Assembly: GCA_026182355.1 (NCBI GenBank)
Contig: JAPFBL010000254.1
Location: 5,825,001-5,889,000, forward strand
Length of the DNA stretch: 64,000 bases
Direction of reading: 5' to 3'
Origin: Hermatobates lingyangjiaoensis
Taxonomy: Eukaryota; Arthropoda; Insecta; Hemiptera; Hermatobatidae
How positions within the stretch are numbered: position 1 is the stretch's first letter; each line of letters begins with the position of its first letter. The position numbers were made by a program, and so were the translations under genes. The notes beneath the pieces are model-generated. The model saw only the letters and a list, made by a program, of their open reading frames with translations. It was not told where the DNA came from and did no database searches. Below are positions 53,602-64,000 of this stretch, one piece after another.

Positions 53602-55862
53602 GTAACGGTGCACTTGTAAAAAATGTATGTTACGCTGAATTGACTGATTGAACAAACCGCACAACTATGAATCGTATGAAACCAGTTTGATTTGTAACTT
53701 TATAGATGTTAGGCAATTTTTTAAAAAAATTTATGTATACATGTTCTCAAGAACATAGTATTGTTATAAATTATTTAATGATTACAGTCTTTTGAAGTGA
53801 ACAAAAAATTGTCCAGCTCTGGTCATAAGATTTCTTATTCTCCAGCTCAAACTTCAACCACATAACTTGTGTGATTACAACATAAATATTAAACTTCAAT
53901 AAACGTTTTATCCAATTTAATAAAATAACTGCGTATAAGTATTTCAACTTACGGAATCGGGTCTTGGTAACGTTATAGAGTTTTAAGAAAAATAGCAACC
54001 TTTCCAAATATGCAAATTTCCTGATTCGTTTACGAGAAATCTCGGATTTATATTAAGTGTGTCTTTAAAAAAACTGCGTCTTGCATTCTATTTAGATCAA
54101 ATCAGAGGATATTTCCAAACACCAATATTGACTATATAGTTAAAGTTACTTATGCTTCGTAAAACATTAATACCTATTTGAGTTTTTTTCTTAATATTTA
54201 TTTTAATATAATAAGTGGGAGTTTGGTGCATATAGCATACTAAAGAATATTTATTGTGTACATCTATAACAATACTTGAGTAACTAGTTCTTAACTTTTT
54301 TTTATTTTGACTTTGCGTCAATTGTTCTTTCTTTACCCAGCAGGCTTTTGTTACCTATGTTGACCTAGAAGCGAAAGCGTGGTTCATTTATTAATTTACA
54401 CACACTGTAAATATCAGTGAGCTTCATTCAGCATGGAAGCCCTACATTTTGTATACCAAAGTTCATGAACAGAAGGGTTTTTTTAACGAGTGTTTTCCAA
54501 TATACAGGTTCGAGGACAAAGACATTACAAAAAAAAAAAACAAATTGTGTATGCATCTACATCATGATATGACAAATAATTCTAAAAACCTTGAAAAATA
54601 TTAGTCTTCTTTAATATTTATGTTTTAACTCAGTGACTGCTAGATTGGACTATGACGCCTCCTTGGACACAATGGCTTAAAGGAGACGTTACAAGTGTTT
54701 AAAGGACTTTATAGATGGTTGCCGTATGGAAGTGAATGGGGTGAAGTATGTTTTGTTTAATTTGTTACCCTTTTTATAGATGGAGAGCACGTGACTATAA
54801 AAGATATTTTATAAAGATAAAACATATCCAGAACAACAATTGTCTAAGGTTTTAGATGGAAAAACAAATAAATAAAGTGTTCTAATGTCGTAATAAAGTT
54901 TGCGGCCACTTGTCGGATTTTCCGCAAATACAGAGGATTTATAGAGGTCAAATGAGTAATACATTCGAAGCAAACTTCTTCTTAAAACTAATGTGATAAA
55001 TTGAAATAATTTTTATTACAAGATAATTATGATAATATCATTATCAATCACATCATTTAAAATAAATTTTATTCTAAAGAGTAGAAAGTCAAATAAAACA
55101 ATTTTATACATTTACGTTTAATTTATCAGGGAAAATAATTTGTTCCAGTTAATTTTTAGTAAATGGTTGCCAAAGCAATTTGAATGTAATTAACCGTTCA
55201 AACTCTATTGCTGCTGTTTGGTGACACCAAAGGGCATCCCTAACCTCTTACATTCCATTTAATCATATAATAATCAATATATAATAAATATTCAATATAA
55301 TATATAATTATATAAATTAATATATAATTGATTATACTCGTATAATCAATATGTTCCACTGAGTTCTTCAAATATAACGTATTAGTCACTGCTTATTGCC
55401 TGATTTCATTATTCGCAATGCATATTGCTAAACCATAGGGCGTTAATTTTTATTGTGTCGCACCTGTTCCTACTGACAATTTAAAATGCAGTCTCAAACA
55501 GCAGCATACCGTCCAAGCGTTCTTCCATCGTTCTGAACTCTGAACAAACTCGCCATTTACATTTCACATTGACTGGTAGTTTTTAGCTACCAAATTTAAA
55601 TGGGTTAGTTAATTATATTGATTGTCCATTATTACTGTTGGTGGGTTTACTAAAGTAAACTTGAGTGCTGAACAGTAAATGAGAATAAAACTCCAGTAAA
55701 TTATTACAGTAAATGTAGAGTAGACCATTCATATTTCTCCTAAACAGTGCCCCCTATACCGGTTAATGAAATATTCATGGAGTTGGGTGTGGTCAAATTT
55801 GACTAGCTTGCTTCTCTTTTGTTCAAGAAATTTGGATCGAATATTGGTTATTGCTGTAGATT
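53602..55862. other. Next arrestin intron; nothing recognised
   Basis: AT-rich. Near 55655-55680 an inverted block resembles the short module inside the hAT elements. No further arrestin exon is seen to 64000. Confidence 0.55.
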
Positions 55863-55870
55863 TACCAAAG

Positions 55871-56225
55871 TAGAGGTAAAATACTAAACCCGAATCCGAG
55901 GCCGACCCGGCCCGAATTTCACGTCAATTATTACATTCGGGTCGGGTCGGGTCAGAGTTTCTTCTCGCTAACTTTTTTTTAATAAATATAATTTATATAT
56001 TACGTATACCAAAACGATGTATGGATAATTAACTATGGAATAACTGTTATAAAATAAATAATTTCTAAAAAACAGATGATCGAGATTTGCATGCCCCATA
56101 AGGTGCATGACAAAACAGTGGACATGCATCTTGCCAATATGTATTCAATATATACCGACCCAGGTCGGGCTTAATACCCGCGGGCCTGGGTCGGGCTGGA
56201 TTTTGTAGGCCCGATCTTACCTCTA
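55871..56225. mobile_element. 355-bp hAT-type MITE with GGGTCGG repeats
   Basis: Ends TAGAGGTAA and TTACCTCTA are inverted. Inside each end are runs of CCCGACCC/GGGTCGG. The flanking octamers TACCAAAG (55863-55870) and TAAAAAAG (56226-56233) match at 6 of 8. The same TACCAAAG recurs in the tandem units just downstream, showing the element inserted into that repeat. Confidence 0.75.
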
Positions 56226-56332
56226 TAAAAAAGGGGAGATGACAAATCTGAATTATGCCAATTTGACAGGTGCTTACCAAAGGGGAGAAGACATATCTGA
56301 ATCATGCTAAGATGACAGGTACTTACCAAAGA
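56226..56332. repeat. ~50-bp tandem duplication
   Basis: Two units GGGGAGA.GACA.ATCTGAA..GACAGGT.CTTACCAAA, at about 56233 and 56282. The MITE at 55871 sits in an upstream unit. Confidence 0.8.
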
Positions 56333-56333
56333 T

Positions 56334-56690
56334 CCTTATAGAACTTTATTGGGTTAAAATTTAGAATCCCCGAAGTAGAATCATGTTGGTAATGTGACTC
56401 TTGCAGCTAGTATAACAAGCGTGCCAAATAACAAATAAGACACGCTTTCCACCATGAATGTGATAAAAGTGAACCAACGGTGTAGCTGTAAGAAAAACAG
56501 CCAGTAAAATATAATCCGTGTACATAGTTATAGTTATTTTATCTCATAAGTGTAAAATAAGTTACGACTCCTGGTAATTAGTAATACTATCGTGTAGAAA
56601 GTAGAATTAGCGTGTGATAGATAAAGACATTGAAAAACATTACGTGATTTACTTAGAATTTTGCTGAACAAGATGTAATTAATCAGCAAT
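56334..56690. other. AT-rich, nothing recognised
   Basis: No supported feature. Confidence 0.5.
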
Positions 56691-56698
56691 ATCAATTT

Positions 56699-58015
56699 CA
56701 GGGCTGTTGAGTCCGAGTCGGGGCATATTTTCTACCTTGTGGAGTCGGAGTCAGAGCGGAAGAAATCAGTCAACTCCTACTCCGACTCCTCACTAATTTA
56801 AATTACTTGTGTACATGAAAAGGACATAAGCTGATAAAACTTGATTAATTAGTTTAAGTAGGAATCTTTCCTTTGACTTTGAACATATGTTGGTACAACA
56901 CAAAATGTTTAGTTAATACAAAATTTCTGGCCTTCCTTGTTGAGTGTTTCAGAAGATTAATAATTAAAAATATTGAGTGGCCTACACTCATATTTATAAT
57001 ATGTAAATATAATATCAAACTTTTTTGTTATATAATGTCCTATTCAGACGTAATATAAGAGCCTAAATAGGAGATGATTCTTTCATTCCTGGTGGTATTA
57101 CAAATAGTGATTGAACCACTGTAATATATAATATCCTTGGTATTACCACAGCAGTAATAATACTTTTGTAAAGACAACGAAAAAAAAACACGTGTTACGC
57201 AACAATCTCTTAGAGGAGACCATGGCTTTTGTTCTCAAAGCCAGTGGATCTCATTCATGGCCATCTATAACATTACATGGCCAGTGGATCTCATCCATGG
57301 CCATCTATAACATTACATGGCCAGTGGATCTGTTACATTTAATGTTATTTATCTGAACATCTTCTATATTGGATAATTAAGTCAAAGTTTTCGCTTAGAG
57401 ACCTCAAAATATTTCTATTTTGTTTTAAAAAATATCATTTAAAACATTTATTTAACAATAAATTTAGAGTGGCCTACACTTAATTTTACTATAAAAAAAA
57501 TATAAGACTGGTTTACAATATAATGATTTTTGTCGACTCAAAAACTCTCACATTCAATTATAAGTCAGAATATTTACATTTTATTGAAAAAAATATCTGT
57601 TTTGTTGTTCTAGAGATTTGAACATTCTTTCATTATTCCTTCTCTAAGTAAATCATGAATGTGTGCTTTATATCACAGTTTTAAAGTCCAATCTGTTTAT
57701 CCAATATAGTGGTGGCCAAAATCATTGCATCTTATTCTCTAAAACTCATTATAATTAATTATTATCACTATTTAAATATTTCAATGTGGAAGAATGTCAT
57801 TATTTAAGCTAATAAATAAATTGGAATATTCAAACAGCTGTATGTCTATTCATATACTGTATACTAGATATAACAATAAAGCTGTAATAATAACGGTATA
57901 TAAAATTTATTGTAATTTAATTCACGCGTATCATCTGCTTTTTAATAATTAAAAGAATAGCTGGAATTGAAGCTGGAGTCGGAGTCGGCCCTAAAGGGTC
58001 TGACTGCATAGCCTG
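56699..58015. mobile_element. Non-autonomous hAT element, second member
   Basis: The left end CAGGGCTGTTGAGTCCG and right end (reverse complement CAGGCTATGCAGTCAGA) are imperfect inverted repeats. Flanking octamers ATCAATTT (56691-56698) and ATCAATTC (58016-58023) match at 7 of 8. It aligns with the element at 33985-35111 in both ends and in blocks such as AAATTACT.GT.ACAT and TTTCAGAAGATTAATAATTA. It has about one 33-bp unit where the other has about 17, and extra internal sequence related to 22872-23160. Confidence 0.9.
57241..57331. repeat. 40-bp tandem repeat, 2.3 copies, inside the hAT element
   Basis: CCAGTGGATCTCATCCATGG plus CCATCTATAACATTACATGG at 57241 and 57281, with a partial unit at 57321. 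Confidence 0.95.
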
Positions 58016-58023
58016 ATCAATTC

Positions 58024-60365
58024 ACTTCTGTCGTGTTTTACAACTTACAGAACTGATGCATTCAATGATGAGAAATGACGAATGATGACAACGACGATTA
58101 AGACTTAAGAGGAAATCTTGCTTTCCTCTCGATTACAGAACGACATGCACCATCAACAATAAATTGTTCAATTCATAACTTGAAAAGAACTTAAAAGTAT
58201 TAAAGTTGAATCAGTTTGTAATACGTTGGACTGTTTCTTCGAAACGATAGCAATGTCTATAGAAAATATACTTCCGTTCATATGGTGCTCCAACATTGAC
58301 TGAGTGGTATAAACCCTTTTTTGCTTTTCTATGAAGTAAGTTTTATAAGAAATCTTTGCATGATATGTTTGTAATGCGGTCACCTTGGTGTTACTAGACA
58401 CATTAATGACTTGATACAATGGCGTTACATATCAATATCTTGTGTATTGTATCCATAAATATTAATAAATGGCATATTGATATCTTGGTTTGGTTATCAA
58501 ACAACAAATGTTTACCTTAAGTGCTCTAATATTTGGACAGCTCTGCATCAGCAATGATGAATAATTTGCTTTTACTTTTTTTTGTATTGACGAAAGATGT
58601 TATTGCCAAGTTCCACAGAGTATACAGTCACTTTCCTGATAACACTACCTCTCTAATCGAGCCGTTTAGGACATGTCCATTATCAAGAGCTTACTGCTTT
58701 ACTTATGCCAATCCTTTATGTTGTTAATTAATTATACCAATTAGTTTCTTATAATGCAAATATTACTGTTTTCAATTAAAACAAATCTATCACAGTCAAA
58801 ACAAATTTTAACAAAAAAAGGCTCTTGATAATTAACAGGTTATCAAACTAGTAGAGTTAAAAAGAAAACTCTTGAGAAATAATTAGTTTGGTTTTGAATA
58901 ATAATTATAGTGTTAGGTAATATTAAGAAAACTTGAGTGAAACAATTTTATAATATTTTTAAACTGTAATATAACTTATTCAGAAAAGTAAATTGGATAA
59001 TTTAGGTGAACTTTAGTTGCAAATTTAACATAACCTCTTAAGAGATTTCCTCAATGTGTATATTCAATGAGTTAATTTGCAGCTTGAAGGTTCTGATTTA
59101 ATATTACCAAAGCAAAATCAGATATATCCATATTTATAGACAAGTGCTCTCACAATTTGGGAGAGACGTTGATTTCGGGCAACAATTCTAATTTCTTAAT
59201 CATCATCTACTTCAAAATAATTTGAGGTGGCATTTAATATTAGAAGATGAATTCTTGATTCGTTGTAGTCATTTGAACTCTGAGAAGAGCGAGAATATGT
59301 AATAAGACTATACGATATTTAAGAGAATAGTAATGAAGCCAATTAAAGGAATTTTGCAATTACGAACACATGTTACCTTCAAAAATTAAACTTAAAACCC
59401 CTTTTTTCAAACAATAATATTTATTGAATTACAAGGTCGTATAAACTAAAGTACTGTGATAATCTCTATCGTATGTTACGGGCTCGAGCAAGTTTGTCTA
59501 AACCAAATTTTCTAAAGTACAAATTATCTATAAACAATTTGTCTAAAATATAGTTCGCCTGAAACAGGGATGGGAAATCGGTTTTTCTTGATTTTTGTTT
59601 TGTCTTTTTTTTTATACAAATCAAATTTCTAAAATTTAAAAAGGTTACCTATTAATATATATACAGGTATTATTTATGTATATATGTGTATAATTTTATA
59701 TAACGAAAGGTATGTACAAAGATCATATGCATCGTTAGATGTGATCTATTATTCGATAACCTATAAGAACTAGAATACCATTTAAGTCACTAATGATAAA
59801 ATTAGAACTGTTAAAATTAGAACTTTTTTCATTGCTTGAAAATTGAAAAAAAACCACTATGCAGTGAAAGAGATTTCTTCTGCAAAAGTTTAATTTTTTG
59901 CACACATTCGAACAAATTGATACTTGTAAATGAAGAAAGAGAATTACTTTTCTATTTATATAATTTGAAGCATACTTCTTAAAAGCTATAGGCATACCAT
60001 ATAAATGGTGAAATAAATGGAGACTCACAGAAGATTTTACAGTTAAAGAGGTCTTTGTCAAAACGAACCCATTCTGACCTGTCATCCACCATGTGACAAA
60101 TTGTTTTAGACAAACTCAACTAGACCCTATCCATATGTTATACACCTCAATGATAAGCAGTGTCACACTTAATAGTACATTTTGAAGACCATCTTACATT
60201 AGTAGCGACATCAGATAAAGTTTCCGAGCCTCCTGTAGACTATTGATTCTCACACAGAATAAATATTTAGAACTTTCCGTCTACACCACACGAAGTCTGG
60301 GTTCTTTTTCCTCTTCAAGATCCATTTCATGTACATGATATCTCTAACACAGTGTTCTGTTACAA

Positions 60366-60370
<5 letters not shown>
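58024..60370. other. Intron sequence, nothing recognised
   Basis: Short open frames (58168-58419, 59735-60085) lack any recognisable domain. Confidence 0.5.
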
Positions 60371-60548
<178 letters not shown>

Positions 60549-60712
60549 ATCAGCTCAAAAACGAAGAAAAGCAACACAGAGAGAAAGAGACACACTTACT
60601 AACTTACAAAAGAGTTTGTAAGTGTTTCTCTCTGTGTGTTGCTTTTCTTCGTTTTTGAGCTGATTTGTGTCCAGTTTGGATAGTTTTTTTCGAATTTTGA
60701 GTGAAATATATG
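60549..60712. repeat. Reduced foldback repeat, same family as 7378-7663
   Basis: Inverted arms CAGCTCAAAAACGAAGAAAA.. (60552-60606) and its complement (60617-60663) meet with an almost absent spacer. The CTGAAGA/GAAA core has been deleted from both arms. The right flank GTCCAGTTTGGATAGTTTTT is shared with 7640-7665. Confidence 0.85.
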
Positions 60713-63700
60713 TATATAGTTTTAAATCTTTTCTTTTATTATTAATTAATTTTAAAATTAAGTTTTGCATAAAATTAACCTTTTTAAACATTTCTGTTTG
60801 ACACCAAAATTGTTTGACTAGCCAACTAATTTATATCTTCCTTGATACTTCTATTGTTTAATCGTCATGATGAAGAAGTTTGGTGATGTAGTACGAAAGC
60901 TTTGGTCCACGGAAAGTATGTTCAGCCGTTTAAGAGCTAACCGGACTGCTGGCTTAATTTTTAATTCAGACATCAACATCAGAGTTTATTTATTTATTTT
61001 GCACAGAAGTTTGATGAACATTAACCTTTTCACATTATTTTTCATTCTCAAAACTTGTAGAACCTGATGTCTTTAGAACAGTCTTACTGTTTGATAAATA
61101 TCATGGATGCTTGATAATTGTGAGTGACAAAATTACACTGCAACAACTTTTGAGCACTATATATTCAGTCTACTGCAGTGAGAAGTTTGCAAAAAAAAAT
61201 CAAAAGAGCTTTCCCTTTAACTTTAAAGACCTGCTTTGTAATTTTCTTTATTATTGAAAAATCAAAATTAAATATTAATAAAACAAAGATTTTAAACTCT
61301 CCAGCTAAACAAATGAATTTAATTTTTTCATTAGAAACAAATTTTAATTACACAAAGTTATTGGTAAACATTTCCAGAGAACAATATATAAAAATTTTCT
61401 TCAATGACATTTAAATGTCAAGTTTAAATTAACTAATCATTTTGCTTAATAATTTTCCTGTTTATACAACAGGGGTTGTGAGCAGCAATGAAAGTTAATA
61501 TCACAGCTTACCTCGTAAATTTATTTTCTACGATGACTGGCTTGGGTTTTTCCTCATCTTTCAGAGTGTACTAAACTTTTTACGATAGACGTATTCCCAC
61601 GCGGAACGAGTCAGGCAGAACGTCCTTACTCAGGAAAGCTGAGTTTGATCTTGTTTAATTGTTAAATATTTTAATTAATACAATGTGAATTATAATTAGT
61701 AACAATCAATTATTGTTATAATTATGCAAATAACAAACTTATTCTTCAAACAAGACTTGGCATTGGGTGTTCAGTCAGTTAGTAATGTACCACTCTGGAC
61801 GACTGTGATGGCCCACCTGAAATTTTTGCTCGTGCGTCACTTGTAAAGATGTGTAATGGAAGAGGTGGTCAGTAGTTCCATCCTCTTAATAGCAGAGGGG
61901 GGATGTCATCCTGAAGGTGGAAGCAGTGGTTTATCAGGACCCACTGAAGAACCTTCGATAACATTTCGGCTCTCATCTGTTACCAATCGCATTTGCTCGC
62001 AAGTAATTTCTACTATTATCTTCATACAGGTTGACACAATGGCCCGAATATTGAAGATGTTGGAGACTAATATTGGCTTATATTGCATCCTTCTTTAGTC
62101 AACTTATCATCTTGTTTACTTCTGTGGATGCCACAATGTCTAGGTACTCATTATATGTGGATCTCGATCAACATTTCAGCTTTTGACAAACTTCTTTATC
62201 ACTGGACGACAGTATCTAATATCACTCATAGCGCATCAATGCTTAGACGGCGGTGGTAGAGTCTGATACAAATACCACCTGTCCAGTGGTCTCTTAATAT
62301 GTCAAAGAATAGTTAAAGTATGCTTCATATATTGAAGTACATCTTCACTTTAGTACAGAATACTTTTGAAAACTAATTAAAGATATTTGGATTTAATAAG
62401 GTCAATAAGTGACTCATTTTATCTCCTATTAAGGCATTTTATAATGAAATAAAAGATGTTTGTTTTTTACATTTTTAAAACTATGGGACAAACACTATGT
62501 ATACATATACATTTCAGCGTACTATATATGACTGTATGTGATCTTTTTACAGGGGGCATTTATTATATTGTTCCTTACTGTACAATTGATTTAATAATTA
62601 CAATAATTATAAGTCTGTATAATATATATTATTATAAGCTTTTCGTTTTTGTGACCATAAACTACATTGGTGATAGAGAAAATATAATCGCTGAAAGTAT
62701 ATTTGGTTCTGTTTGCCTATATATGACTGGTTTACTGTCTATCCAATATTATATTGCTTGATAATGGTAGTAATACATGGCAGAAATATTGTTTTTGGTG
62801 TAGTAAACAACCATCTTGTTCTTAGATAATATTCAAAAAGAAAGGAATTTCTTCCTACTATTTTATACTCAAAGTGATAATAATTTTAATATTACTTTTC
62901 GGTGTTTCTAGAAACCTTAAGCTTCCAATTAAATATTGTTGTAATATGAATTACTCTATGACAAAAGTATATGATGCATTTGGAATATTTGAAATCGAAA
63001 ATATTAACACAAAAGAAAATAATTACTTTCCACCTCGAGCCACTTGTTTTAATAGAACTCATTTTGAATATTATTCCATTCTTCAATAGAATCGAATAAC
63101 GATATATGAGTGCGACATTTTTCATTGGTAGCTCTTTTTAAACATATATCGATTCAAGGCTAAGCGATAAGCAAATGCGGATTTTTTTCAATTGTAATTT
63201 TTTTTAAAACGCTTCCTTCCAAATATATTATTGCTAGAATATATTTGTAGTACCATTCGATGTATTATAAACGCCGTATGAATCATCAAGTTTTTCCAGT
63301 CAAATCTTTAAATCTGACGTTTTCATGACTACTATACTTATGACAAAGTGAAAACTGGTTTGGATTCTGCACCATCCTCCCTATTGTCTGGATCTGGCAT
63401 CTATGTGTTTTCATCTGTTTGGTCCACTCAATGAAGCATTACATCGGAAAAAGTTCAGCCATAAGGAGGTCAAATAATTATAAAAAAAAAGGCAAAAAAC
63501 AGGAAAAACTTATTTTCATCAGGTATAAAAAGACCAGTTCTTTGTTGAGTCAAGTTTATCGATCTTGGTGAAAGTTAAATTCTCATTTTTATGTAGATAT
63601 ACACAGTACTTTTCTACATCAATTTCTAACAATTCAAACATGGATTATTTAAATTTATATTCATGAAGTTTGATATGTTTGTTTACAGTTAAACACAATT

Positions 63701-64000
63701 CAGATTTCTTACATTACATATAGACATATTAAAAAGGTATCTATGGGTTATATGCTTCTTAAATAATCGTTAATTAAATAATGTATATCAATTTATATTT
63801 TTCTTGTTGGTTAATAATGAAGACTGGAGCATTTTATTAGTTATATTTTGGGGATTAAGGTTGTTTGCACTTCGGTAAACAGGGCCAAATGAAATGTTAT
63901 TGAGCGTTCAAGAGGTGGAAAGTAGCTGATACTGCTTGGTTGGCGAAATCAATTAATTAGGCCTCGACAATCTTTTGTCCAGCGACAAAGAAAAGAAACT
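60713..64000. other. Arrestin intron; nothing firmly recognised
   Basis: Near 60867-60905 ATGATGA..GAAAGCTTTGG could be another decayed hammerhead-like unit (palindrome AGCT). 61790-62290 is less AT-rich but resembles no product I know. The open frame at 62456-62761 is a hydrophobic AT-rich frame, probably chance. Confidence 0.45.

Noticed and set aside
62456..62761. Hydrophobic 101-codon open frame resembling a membrane protein
   Set aside because: Hydrophobicity follows from the AT-rich codons (Ile, Tyr, Leu, Phe); no family similarity or splice context.

Overview
This window is strongly AT-rich DNA from an animal, almost certainly an invertebrate. It has GT..AG introns, very large non-coding stretches, long (TA)n tracts, tRNA-derived SINEs and many decayed eukaryotic transposons (mariner, hAT, Helitron, non-LTR LINE and Penelope-like). 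The repeat mix would suit an arthropod such as a chelicerate, but that placing is inference; no marker gene fixes the taxon.

Only two host genes can be supported, both on the + strand. (1) An arrestin-domain (ARRDC/alpha-arrestin) gene has its first recognised coding exon at 3048-3159 and its next at 53479-53601. The two join in phase 1 across a single intron of about 50.3 kb, and further exons must lie beyond 64000. (2) An intact, intronless WDR55-like WD40 gene lies inside that intron at 21215-22438, with its own poly(A) signal. Everything else is intron or flank.

Layout. 0.7-1.3 kb: LINE endonuclease remnant. 2.5 kb: SINE with a perfect 12-bp target duplication. 2.9-3.2 kb: arrestin exon in a GC-rich pocket. 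4.9-8.8 kb: foldback repeats, mariner copy A and a Penelope-type GIY-YIG relic. 9.5-10.4 kb: Helitron helicase relic. 14.1-18 kb: foldback repeats, mariner copy B and (TA)n tracts. 21.2-22.6 kb: WDR55. 29.4-31.2 kb: hAT C-terminal relic, a retroelement tail and two minisatellites. 34-36 kb: non-autonomous hAT with an expanded 33-bp array, and a second Helitron relic. 37.2-38.2 kb: tandem arrays. 40.6-43.1 kb: cluster of foldback repeats. 45-51 kb: BED-finger hAT relic and two LINE relics. 53.5 kb: arrestin exon. 55.9-58.0 kb: two hAT-type non-autonomous elements. The last 6 kb has almost nothing recognisable.

The most interesting system is a set of dispersed repeats, usually foldback pairs beside (TA)n tracts. 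Several sequence-unrelated families share a hammerhead-ribozyme-like core: CTGANGA, a hairpin, GAAA, a short palindrome, an NUH site, and 3-4 bp of flanking complementarity closing stem I. At least seven sites carry the whole pattern. A GIY-YIG endonuclease relic of Penelope type lies close to some of them. This suggests Penelope-like or retrozyme-like elements with minimal type I hammerheads that would work as dimers. All of this comes from reading the sequence; no alignment, folding or database search was run.
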